This document shows positions 35,869 to 43,384 of a DNA stretch of 64,000 nt, piece after piece. The notes under the pieces were generated by a model. It saw only the letters and a program-made list of their open reading frames with translations, had not been told where the DNA came from and made no database searches. This DNA is from Afifellaceae bacterium (GTDB taxonomy: Bacteria > Pseudomonadota > Alphaproteobacteria > Rhizobiales > Afifellaceae): assembly GCA_028281235.1 (NCBI GenBank), contig JANQKG010000050.1, forward strand, positions 62,001-126,000. Reading direction: 5' to 3'. The number at the start of each line of letters is the position of its first letter. Position 1 is the stretch's first letter. The position numbers and the translations under genes were made by a program.

Positions 35869-37386
35869 ATGACAGCGAACAAAGTTCTTTCCCTTGAGGG
35901 GCTCTCGAAGCGCTTCGGCTCCGTCGTCGCCAACGACGATGTAAGCCTCGATCTCCATCGCGGCGAGATATTGGCGCTGCTTGGCGAGAACGGTGCCGGC
36001 AAGACCACATTGATGAACATGCTTTTCGGCCACTACCTGCCCGACAGCGGCAGCGTGCATGTGGCCGGTGAGGGCGAAGGGCTGCGCCCGCTTCCCCTCG
36101 GCCATCCGCAGGCAGCGCTTCAGGCCGGCATCGGCATGGTGCATCAGCATTTTACGCTGGCAGAGAACCTCAGCGCCTTCGACAATATCATGCTGGGCTC
36201 CGAGCCGCTCAGCCGCCTCAGGCGCGATCGCGCCGCAGGCCGCACCAAGATTGAGCAGATCATGACCGACAGCGGGCTGAGGGCGGAGCTGGAGGTGCCC
36301 GTCGGCCGCATGTCGGTCGGTGAACGGCAGCGCGTGGAAATCCTCAAGGCGCTCTATCGCGATGTGACGATCCTGGTGCTCGACGAGCCGACCGCCGTCC
36401 TGACACCGCAGGAGGCCGATACGCTTTTTGAGAATATCGGCGCCATGGCCAAGGAGGGGCTGTCGGTCATCTTCATCTCGCACAAGCTGCGCGAGGTGCT
36501 GGCATTCTCGCATCGCATCGCCGTGCTCCGCCACGGGATGAAAGTCGGCGAGATCGCCTCTGCCGATGCCGACGAGCGCACTATCGCCCGCATGATGGTG
36601 GGCGCGGACACGCCGGAAGCGGAGCGCGAGAGCCTTGAGCCCGGCGCGCCCGTACTGCGGCTTGAAAACCTCTCGGTGGTCGGCCGGTCGCGGCGAGACA
36701 GCCTGAGCGATGCCAGCCTGACCGTGCGGCGTCACGAAATCCTGGGTGTCGCCGGCGTGTCCGGCAACGGACAGGGCGCGCTCGCCGGTGTGATATCCGG
36801 GCTCATGCCGCCCTCTGCCGGGACAGTCGTCATCGACAACGATAATGTCGACGGTCACGACCCCCTGACCTTGATCCGCGCCGGTGTTGGCCGCATTCCG
36901 GAGGACCGCCATCGCGACGGGATCGTCGGCTCCATGAGCGTTGCGGAGAACATGGTGATTGAGCGTCTCGACGACCCGGAGGTCCAGACGCGCGGGTTTC
37001 TGAAGCGCGATGCGGTCCAGTCCCATGCGGAGACGCTGGCGCGCGACTACGATGTCCGCGGGCCGGGTGTGGAGGCCAACGCGCGGCTCTTGTCGGGCGG
37101 CAACATCCAGAAGATGATCCTGGCCCGGGTCTTTGAGCGGAGCCCCAAGCTGATCCTGGCGAACCAGCCGACCCGCGGTCTTGACATGGGCGCTGCCGCG
37201 GAGGTCGCCCGCCGGCTGCTCGAAGCGCGCTCGCGCGGCGCGGGGATCATCCTCATCTCGGAGGACCTTGATGAGATCTTGAGCTTGTCGGATCGGATCA
37301 TGGTGATCCATGACGGCGAGATGATCGAGGCCGACACGCGCGACCGCGAGACGCTCGGACTGATGATGGCGGGAGAGGCGGCGTGA
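35869..37386 (+). CDS. Nucleoside-type ABC transporter ATP-binding protein (two ABC domains)
   Basis: A 505-residue tandem ATPase as in the BmpA/NupA (YufO-type) nucleoside importers. First domain: GENGAGKTT, signature MSVGERQRVEIL, Walker B ILVLDEPTAVLT. Second domain is the usual degenerate copy: SGNGQGALAG in the Walker A position, signature LSGGNIQKMILA, and ILANQPTRGLDMGA. It powers the two permeases that follow, the first of which overlaps by four bases (ATGA-type with GTG start). Confidence 0.92.
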   Translation: MTANKVLSLEGLSKRFGSVVANDDVSLDLHRGEILALLGENGAGKTTLMNMLFGHYLPDSGSVHVAGEGEGLRPLPLGHPQAALQAGIGMVHQHFTLAENLSAFDNIMLGSEPLSRLRRDRAAGRTKIEQIMTDSGLRAELEVPVGRMSVGERQRVEILKALYRDVTILVLDEPTAVLTPQEADTLFENIGAMAKEGLSVIFISHKLREVLAFSHRIAVLRHGMKVGEIASADADERTIARMMVGADTPEAERESLEPGAPVLRLENLSVVGRSRRDSLSDASLTVRRHEILGVAGVSGNGQGALAGVISGLMPPSAGTVVIDNDNVDGHDPLTLIRAGVGRIPEDRHRDGIVGSMSVAENMVIERLDDPEVQTRGFLKRDAVQSHAETLARDYDVRGPGVEANARLLSGGNIQKMILARVFERSPKLILANQPTRGLDMGAAAEVARRLLEARSRGAGIILISEDLDEILSLSDRIMVIHDGEMIEADTRDRETLGLMMAGEAA

Positions 37387-38459
37387 TCCGGATTGAGCCG
37401 CGCGACGCCCCGTCGCGCTATTGGAGCATCGGCATCCCCATCCTGTCGGGCGTGATCGCGCTCCTCCTGGCAGGCATCCCGTTGGCCTTCGCTGGCGCGG
37501 ACGTCACGGTCGCGTTCGTGGAGATGTTCAAAGGCGTGTTCGGGTCGGTGTTTGCGTTCACCGAGATGCTGACCCGCGCAACGCCTTTGATCTTCACGGG
37601 GCTTGCGGCCGCACTCGCCTTTCGCGCGCGGCTCTGGAACATCGGTGCGGAGGGGCAGCTCTATCTCGGCGCCATGGCCGCCGTAGCGATCGGCTCCGGC
37701 GCCATCGACGCACCGGCTTTCGTGCTCGTGCCGCTCATCATGGCTTTCGGATGCGCGGCGGGTGCTGCCGGCATGGCCGTGCCTGCGGTATTGAAGACGC
37801 GCTACGGCGCCGACGAGGTCGTGACCACGCTGCTTCTCAACTTCGTCATTCTGATCTTTCTGCAATACATGCTGGAAGGGCCGCTCAAGGACCCCATGGG
37901 GCTCGGCTGGCCGCAGAGCCCGCCGATCCTCGACCAGGGCATGCTTCCTCCGCTGATTGAGCGCATGCGTGTGCATTCCGGTCTGGTCATCGCGCTCGTC
38001 TGCGCGGTCGTCGCGCATATTATGCTGGCGCGCACGGTCTGGGGTTTTCGGCTTCGCGCGGTCGGCGAGAACGCCGCCGCCGCGCGGCACGCCGGCATCC
38101 GCGTCAATCGCACGATGATGAGCGTGGCGATCGTCTCCGGCGCGCTGGCCGGCATGGCAGGCGTCAGCGAGGTCGCCGGGCTGAAGGGCTACCTCACCGC
38201 CGACCTGTCGCCGGGCTTCGGCTTCAGCGGCATCGTTGTGGCGATGCTGGCGGGGCTGTCGCCGCTGGGCGTCGTTATCGCGGCGCTTTTCATCGCCTCC
38301 GTCTTCGTGGGCGCCGACTCCATGAGCCGCGCCATGGGGGTGTCGTCGTTCCTCGCCGATCTCGTCGTCTCCACGTCGCTTCTTTGCGTGCTCGTTGGCG
38401 GCTTCTTCGCACGCTACCGATTCACCCGGGTGCAGCCGGCCGGAGGCACGGCAGCATGA
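37383..38459 (+). CDS. Nucleoside-type ABC permease 1
   Basis: A 358-residue inner-membrane permease of the branched-chain/nucleoside superfamily with about nine hydrophobic segments. Conserved FTGLAAALAFRARLWNIGAE (about residues 65-85) and GVSEVAGLKGYLTADLSPGF match NupB/YufP-type proteins. GTG start overlaps the ATPase stop by four bases. It pairs with permease 2, whose ATG overlaps this gene's TGA. Confidence 0.92.
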   Translation: MIRIEPRDAPSRYWSIGIPILSGVIALLLAGIPLAFAGADVTVAFVEMFKGVFGSVFAFTEMLTRATPLIFTGLAAALAFRARLWNIGAEGQLYLGAMAAVAIGSGAIDAPAFVLVPLIMAFGCAAGAAGMAVPAVLKTRYGADEVVTTLLLNFVILIFLQYMLEGPLKDPMGLGWPQSPPILDQGMLPPLIERMRVHSGLVIALVCAVVAHIMLARTVWGFRLRAVGENAAAARHAGIRVNRTMMSVAIVSGALAGMAGVSEVAGLKGYLTADLSPGFGFSGIVVAMLAGLSPLGVVIAALFIASVFVGADSMSRAMGVSSFLADLVVSTSLLCVLVGGFFARYRFTRVQPAGGTAA

Positions 38460-39400
38460 TCGACATTCTGCAGATCATGCTCAGCGAATCGTTCTGGGCC
38501 GCCTCACTGCGGATCGCCACGCCGCTGATTTTCGGCGTACTCGGCGCGCTTCTTTGTGAGCGCGCTGGCGTCCTCAATCTCGGGATCGAAGGCATATTCG
38601 TGGTCGGCGCGATGACCGGCTGGATGGCGGTATGGCTGGGCGCTGGCCTGTGGGGCGGGGTGCTTGTCGCGGCGATCGCTGGTGCGGGATTCGGCCTGAT
38701 CCACGCGATCCTGACGGTTCCGCTCGGCCTCTCGCAGCACGTCTCGGGACTGGGCGTCACGTTGTTCGCCACGTCGGTGAGCTACTTCACCTATCGCACA
38801 GCCCTGCCGAACGTCAGCTCGCCGCCGCGCATTGAGCCCTTCGGCGCGCTCGACATCCCCGTTCTCTCCGATCTGCCGTTCCTCGGCCCGGTGCTCTTCC
38901 AGCAGACGGCGCTCACCTGGCTCGCGATTCTGATGGTGGCGATTGTCTGGTACGTCCTGAACCGCACCGCGCTCGGCGTGGCGATCAAGGCGGTGGGCGA
39001 CAATCCGGCAAGCGTCGACGCGCAGGGGCTTTCCGTCTACGGCCTCAGGATCGGCGCGGTGGTGGCGGGGTCGGCCTTGATGGCACTCGGCGGTGCGTTC
39101 CTCACCATGTCGGCGTTCGATGCCTTCTTCTTCGGCATGGTGAACGGGCGCGGATGGATCTGCATTGCGCTCGTCATCTTCGCGAGCTGGCGGCCGGGCA
39201 AGGCGCTGCTCGGTGCGCTTCTGTTCGGCGCTTTCGATGCCTTGCAGGTGCGGTTGCAGACGGAGGTCGGTGCATTCCTGCCGAGCCAGGTCTTTTTGGC
39301 CGCGCCCTTCGTGCTCTCCATCATCGCGCTGGTGATCGCCGCCCGCAGCGCCGATTATCCGCGGGCGCTGCTGACGCCGTGGTTCAAGGGTCAGCGTTAG
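38456..39400 (+). CDS. Nucleoside-type ABC permease 2
   Basis: A 314-residue permease with about eight hydrophobic segments, the NupC/YufQ-like partner. LFGVLGALLCERAGVLNLGIEG-like core appears as TPLIFGVLGALLCERAGVLN (about residues 22-41), typical of this group. ATGA overlap with permease 1. Its TAG stop (39398-39400) coincides with the edge of the palindromic repeat that follows. Confidence 0.92.
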   Translation: MIDILQIMLSESFWAASLRIATPLIFGVLGALLCERAGVLNLGIEGIFVVGAMTGWMAVWLGAGLWGGVLVAAIAGAGFGLIHAILTVPLGLSQHVSGLGVTLFATSVSYFTYRTALPNVSSPPRIEPFGALDIPVLSDLPFLGPVLFQQTALTWLAILMVAIVWYVLNRTALGVAIKAVGDNPASVDAQGLSVYGLRIGAVVAGSALMALGGAFLTMSAFDAFFFGMVNGRGWICIALVIFASWRPGKALLGALLFGAFDALQVRLQTEVGAFLPSQVFLAAPFVLSIIALVIAARSADYPRALLTPWFKGQR

Positions 39401-39488
39401 AGCATGATCCCGAAAAGTGGGAACCGGTTTCCCGCCTTCGCGAAGCCCGCTTTTTGCGGGCGAAGCAAGGTCGGATAAGATCATGCTC
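39400..39488. repeat. Rhizobiales-type palindromic repeat, long form, copy A
   Basis: Ends GAGCATGATC...GATCATGCTC with the core GATCCCGAAAAGTGGGAACC next to the left end. Compared with the short form at 12805-12853 it carries about 37 extra bases holding a second GC hairpin (GCCCGC-loop-GCGGGC). Begins immediately at the stop codon of permease 2. Confidence 0.85.
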
Positions 39489-39498
39489 AAACAAAAAT

Positions 39499-39609
39499 GC
39501 ATGATCCCGAAAAGCATGCCCCGGACATTGATCCGGGGTGGGCACCGGTTTCCCGCCTTCGCGAAGCCCGCTTTCTGCGGGCGAAGCAAGGTCGGATAAG
39601 ATCATGCTC
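39499..39609. repeat. Rhizobiales-type palindromic repeat, long form, copy B (tandem)
   Basis: Second copy, ten bases after copy A. Its last 66 bases (39544-39609) match 39423-39488 in 65 of 66 positions. The left half differs: GATCCCGAAAAGCATG and a small CCCCGGA...TCCGGGG hairpin replace the plain core. Lies directly before the CodA-like gene and would be in its transcript if read through. Confidence 0.82.
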
Positions 39610-39637
39610 CAGCAAAGAGATAGAGCAGCCAAACGCC

Positions 39638-40945
39638 ATGTTCGATCTCATCGTTAAAAACGCCACCCTGCCCGACGGACAGACGGGCGTTGATATTGCC
39701 TGCAAGGACGGCACGATTGCCGTAATAGAGGCGGGAATCACGGCCGAAGCCGAGACAATGATCGACGCCGGCGGCCATCTCGTCTCGCCGCCTTTCGTCG
39801 ATCCGCACTTCCATATGGACGCGACTCTCTCGCTCGGAACGCCGCGCATGAACGTCTCCGGCACGTTGCTGGAGGGCATCGCACTGTGGGGCGAGCTGAA
39901 GCCCATACAGAGCGTTCAGGACATCGTTAAGCGGGCGCGCCGATATTGCGATCTCGCAATCACCATGGGCATCGGCGCCATCCGCAGCCATGTGGATACC
40001 TGCGACCCCGACCTCAAAGGCGTGACCGCGCTGCTGGAAGTCCGCGACGCGGTGAAGGACTTTTTGGACCTGCAGCTCGTCGCCTTTCCCCAGGACGGCG
40101 TGCTGCGCGACCCCGAGGCCATGGCGCTCACGCGTCGTGCGCTCGACATGGGCGTCGATATTGTCGGCGGCATTCCGCACTTTGAGCGCACCATGGCGGA
40201 CGGCGCGGAATCGGTGCGCCTCCTCTGCGAGATCGCCGCGGAGCGCGGGCTCATGGTGGACATGCATTGCGACGAGACCGACGATCCCATGAGCCGGCAC
40301 ATCGAGACGCTGGCCTTTCACACGCAGCGCCTCGGGCTCCAGGGTCGGGTCGCCGGCTCGCACCTCACCTCCATGCACTCCATGGACAATTATTACGTCT
40401 CCAAGCTTATTCCGCTGATCGCCGAGGCGGGCGTCAGCGCCATCCCCAACCCGCTCATCAACATCATGATCCAGGGGCGCCACGACACTTATCCCAAGCG
40501 CCGCGGACTGACCCGGGTCCGCGATCTGCGCGACGCCGGCATTCAAGTCGGCTTCGGCTCCGATTGCGTGATGGATCCGTGGTATTCGCTCGGCAAGGCG
40601 GACATGCTCGATGTCGCGTTCATGGGGCTGCATGTCGGGCATCTGTCGAGCCGCGCGGACATGGCCTGGTGCTTTGAGGCGGTGACCACGAATTCAGCGA
40701 CGATCATGGGGCTTGAGGGCTACGGCCTGGAGCCGGGCTGCAAGGCCGACATGGTGCTGCTTCAGGCCACCGACCCGATCGAAGCGATACGGCTGCGTGC
40801 GCACCGCCTTGCCGTCATTCGATCCGGCCGCGTGATCGCAAGAAGCGCGCCCGTGACAACGGAGCTCCTGGCTGAGGGTGGCACGACCACAATCGACCCG
40901 ACTAGCTATGCGCCGAGAACCGAAAGTCCTGTCGGTGCGGAGTAG
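39638..40945 (+). CDS. codA: Cytosine deaminase-like amidohydrolase with altered active site
   Basis: A 435-residue amidohydrolase of the CodA type. Metal ligands: His57/His59 (DPHFHMD), histidine of DMHCDETDDP with its catalytic glutamate, and Asp309 in FGSDCVMDPWYSLG; SHLTSMHS supplies another conserved histidine and AFPQDG the substrate-binding glutamine. E. coli CodA has Asp-Asp (313-314) where this protein has Asp-Cys (309-310); the second Asp affects ring specificity in CodA. So the ligand may be another pyrimidine, creatinine- or isocytosine-like ring. ATG 39638 fits the conserved N-terminus; a longer frame runs into the repeats. Downstream of the nucleoside-type importer. Confidence 0.85.
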   Translation: MFDLIVKNATLPDGQTGVDIACKDGTIAVIEAGITAEAETMIDAGGHLVSPPFVDPHFHMDATLSLGTPRMNVSGTLLEGIALWGELKPIQSVQDIVKRARRYCDLAITMGIGAIRSHVDTCDPDLKGVTALLEVRDAVKDFLDLQLVAFPQDGVLRDPEAMALTRRALDMGVDIVGGIPHFERTMADGAESVRLLCEIAAERGLMVDMHCDETDDPMSRHIETLAFHTQRLGLQGRVAGSHLTSMHSMDNYYVSKLIPLIAEAGVSAIPNPLINIMIQGRHDTYPKRRGLTRVRDLRDAGIQVGFGSDCVMDPWYSLGKADMLDVAFMGLHVGHLSSRADMAWCFEAVTTNSATIMGLEGYGLEPGCKADMVLLQATDPIEAIRLRAHRLAVIRSGRVIARSAPVTTELLAEGGTTTIDPTSYAPRTESPVGAE

Positions 40946-41062
40946 CGCATCTGCGTCGGCGTTCCACCTCCAGCGTCCACGTATGAATCGTCCAATGCAC
41001 GTTCGAGGAAGCTTTTCAGCGGCATTGTTCGGCTCAGCCTAAGCCTTTCGTCTTGAGCGTCG

Positions 41063-42052
41063 TCACGTGGTTTCGCGCTCGACGACCGAAAAAGAGATCC
41101 GTCGACTTTGTCCTCGACCGGTGCGGTCAAGGCGGCCGACAATCTCTTCCGCCGCCACCTGGCCGATCTCGTAGCGGGGGATATGAACGCTGGTGAGCGA
41201 CGGGCTGATGCGTGCGGCGAGGTCCGTGTCGTGCATCCCCATAAGCGCAATGTCGTCCGGGAAACGAAGGCCAAGCGCGGTGCCGGCCAGATGCGCGCCG
41301 ATGGCCAACGTGTCCCCGTTGAAGAAGATGGCGCGGGGCGGGTCCGGGAGCGCGCGCAAGGCAGCAAGCGCACCGGCGCCACCCTGCAGCGTCGGTTCGG
41401 TCCAGTAAGTCCGAATTTGGTCGCTGAGGCCCGCCGCTCGCATCGTTTTCCGGTATCCCGCTTCGCGCTGGCTGGCGCGCGCGCGATGCTGCGGGGACAC
41501 GAAAGCGATGCTGCGATGTCCTTTGTCTATGAGAAAGCGCGTCGCAACCTCGGCAAGCTCGGTGTTGGAGAACCCGACGAAGAGGTCGATCGGCTCTTCC
41601 GGCACGTCCCATATTTCGGCGACCGTGATCGCGGCCTTCTCAAGAAGCCGCCGCGTTGTCTCGCTATGTCCGCCCCCGGTCAGCACCAGCGCATCGATCT
41701 GCTGTCCAAGAAAAGCACGGACGAGCTCGGTCTCACGATCTTCGTCGTAGCGCGAGATGCCGATGAGCATTTCGCGCCCGGCCCCGCGCAACGTGTCTGA
41801 CAGACCCTCGACCGTTGCCGCAAAGATCGAGTCGTCGAGGGTCGGGATGATCACGCCCACGACACCGGACCGCGCCGTGACCAGGCTGCGCGCCACGGCA
41901 TTGACCACGTAGCCCACGTCGTCGGCGGCGGCCTCGATCTTGGCCCGGGTGCCTTCCCGCAGCATCTCCGGCTTGTTGAAGGCGCGCCATGCGGTGATGA
42001 AGGAAACGCCTGCGGCGTCGGCGACATCCTGCAATCGGCTTCTTTGCGACAC
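41063..42052 (-). CDS. LacI-family transcriptional regulator
   Basis: A 329-residue repressor. Helix-turn-helix RLQDVADAAGVSFITAWRAF is a variant with FITAW instead of TVSR in the recognition helix, so it should bind an unusual operator. The effector domain includes VVGVIIPTLDDSIFAATVEG and DDIALMGMHDTDLAARISPS. GTG 42052 is favoured, six bases after GGGAAGAG; ATG codons further upstream would lengthen it by up to 18 residues. Divergent from the enolase-superfamily gene, with an 18-bp near-palindrome in the gap (42208-42225). Confidence 0.88.
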   Translation of the reverse strand: MSQRSRLQDVADAAGVSFITAWRAFNKPEMLREGTRAKIEAAADDVGYVVNAVARSLVTARSGVVGVIIPTLDDSIFAATVEGLSDTLRGAGREMLIGISRYDEDRETELVRAFLGQQIDALVLTGGGHSETTRRLLEKAAITVAEIWDVPEEPIDLFVGFSNTELAEVATRFLIDKGHRSIAFVSPQHRARASQREAGYRKTMRAAGLSDQIRTYWTEPTLQGGAGALAALRALPDPPRAIFFNGDTLAIGAHLAGTALGLRFPDDIALMGMHDTDLAARISPSLTSVHIPRYEIGQVAAEEIVGRLDRTGRGQSRRISFSVVERETT

Positions 42053-42207
42053 TGAGCGCTCTTCCCGGTTCGATCGGCCACCGATCATGACCGCCGGCCA
42101 AGTCACTTCGAGCAGTCATTGCGCCGAGCCGGGCGCATTCCGGGCTCCCCATCCAGCGGCGACCGCTCTGAGTGATAATCGCTTGTCATTTGTTGTTGTC
42201 AACCGTA

Positions 42208-42225
42208 TTGCTAAACGTATAGCAA
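42208..42225. promoter_or_regulatory. LacI-type operator overlapping a promoter
   Basis: TTGCTAAACGTATAGCAA, arms TTGCTA/TAGCAA with centre AACGTA. It overlaps a likely rightward promoter: TTGTCA (42183-42188), 17-base spacer, TATTGC (42206-42211). Probably the site by which the LacI protein at 41063 represses the enolase/TTT operon. Confidence 0.65.
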
Positions 42226-42256
42226 AAACGGATCAGCGGGCGGGAGGGACGCTTTC

Positions 42257-43384
42257 TTGGGGCGCGCACATCGTCTGACACATGCCGAGCTTGCCGAAGT
42301 GGCGGTGAGCGGCCGGACAGTCTGGAGGATGGTCGTCCTGACGACCGAATCCGGTCTGTCGGGTTATGGGGAGGCAACGCTCGATGACGAGGACACCGGT
42401 TTCCCGCAATTGCTGGAACGCGCAGCGCGGTCGCTGATCGGCAATGATGTGGATGCTTGCGAAGCCGGATCGGCGCTTGGCGGCATTCCGGTCGATCTGG
42501 CCGGGCGCACCATCCGGTCGTGCCTGGACCAGGCGATCTGCGACCTGCGCGCACAAATCGCCGGCAAGTCGGTTTCCGCTTTCCTCGGCGGCGAAGCGGA
42601 TGCGCCGTCCATACCGCTCTATGCAAATGTGAACCGGGCGACCGTGCGCCGAAGCGCAGAAGATTTTGCGGCGAGTGCGGCCGCGGCGGCTGCAGAGGGG
42701 TATCGGGCGATCAAGATCGCGCCCTTCGACGGGCTGACGCCTGAGCTCTGCGCGACCCGGGACGGCGCTTTGCTGATTGATGCCGGGCTTGAGCGGGTGC
42801 GGGCGGTCGCCGAGGCGGTCCCGGACTGCGCGCTCATGATCGACTGCCATTGGCGCTTCACGCCCGATGCCGTGATGTCGCTGGTCGATGCTTTGTCCGA
42901 AGCCGGCATCGTGTGGCTGGAATGTCCTCTGCGGGAGACCGACGACGCCATTGCGTCGCTCAAGCGCTTGCGTGGCGCGGCCAATGCCCGCGGCATGCGT
43001 CTTTGCGGTCTGGAAAGGTTCGGCGGATGGGATGATGTCCGGCCCTTTGTCGAGGCCGGCGCCTATGACGTGATCATGCCCGACGTCAAGCATGCAGGCG
43101 GCCTTCACACGATCCTCGACGTGGCCGCGCGCGCGCGGTCGGCCGGGGTCACGGTGTCGCTCCACAATCCGAGCGGGCCGGTCGCGCATCTCTTCAGCGC
43201 CCATGTGATGGCGGCGATCGGCGGCGACGAGCGCATGGAGGTCCAGTGGAACGAAAGCCCGCTGTTCTTCGCAATCACCGATCCGCCGCCCGTGCTTGAC
43301 CGTGGGACGTGCCGGGCCGGCCGGTCGCCCGGGCTTGGCGCTGCGTTGAAGCTGCCGGCGCAGATGCGTGGAGGTTCGCCATGA
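42257..43384 (+). CDS. Enolase-superfamily enzyme (mandelate racemase/muconate lactonizing type)
   Basis: A 375-residue barrel enzyme. Likely metal ligands: MIDCHWRF (Asp), VWLECPL (Glu) and CGLERFGG (Glu); AIKIAPFDG holds a possible catalytic lysine, and SLHNPSGPV the histidine on the other side. It may dehydrate or isomerise an acid sugar or carboxylate taken up by the TTT transporter. Start is TTG at 42257, seven bases after GGGAGGG; ATG starts would lose conserved N-terminal strands. ATGA overlap with the next gene. Confidence 0.85.
   Translation: MGRAHRLTHAELAEVAVSGRTVWRMVVLTTESGLSGYGEATLDDEDTGFPQLLERAARSLIGNDVDACEAGSALGGIPVDLAGRTIRSCLDQAICDLRAQIAGKSVSAFLGGEADAPSIPLYANVNRATVRRSAEDFAASAAAAAAEGYRAIKIAPFDGLTPELCATRDGALLIDAGLERVRAVAEAVPDCALMIDCHWRFTPDAVMSLVDALSEAGIVWLECPLRETDDAIASLKRLRGAANARGMRLCGLERFGGWDDVRPFVEAGAYDVIMPDVKHAGGLHTILDVAARARSAGVTVSLHNPSGPVAHLFSAHVMAAIGGDERMEVQWNESPLFFAITDPPPVLDRGTCRAGRSPGLGAALKLPAQMRGGSP

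Noticed and set aside
39400..39609. CRISPR-like or IS-end interpretation of the tandem repeats
   Set aside because: Only two long copies, no spacers of constant size, no transposase or target-site duplication; fits the dispersed palindromic element family.
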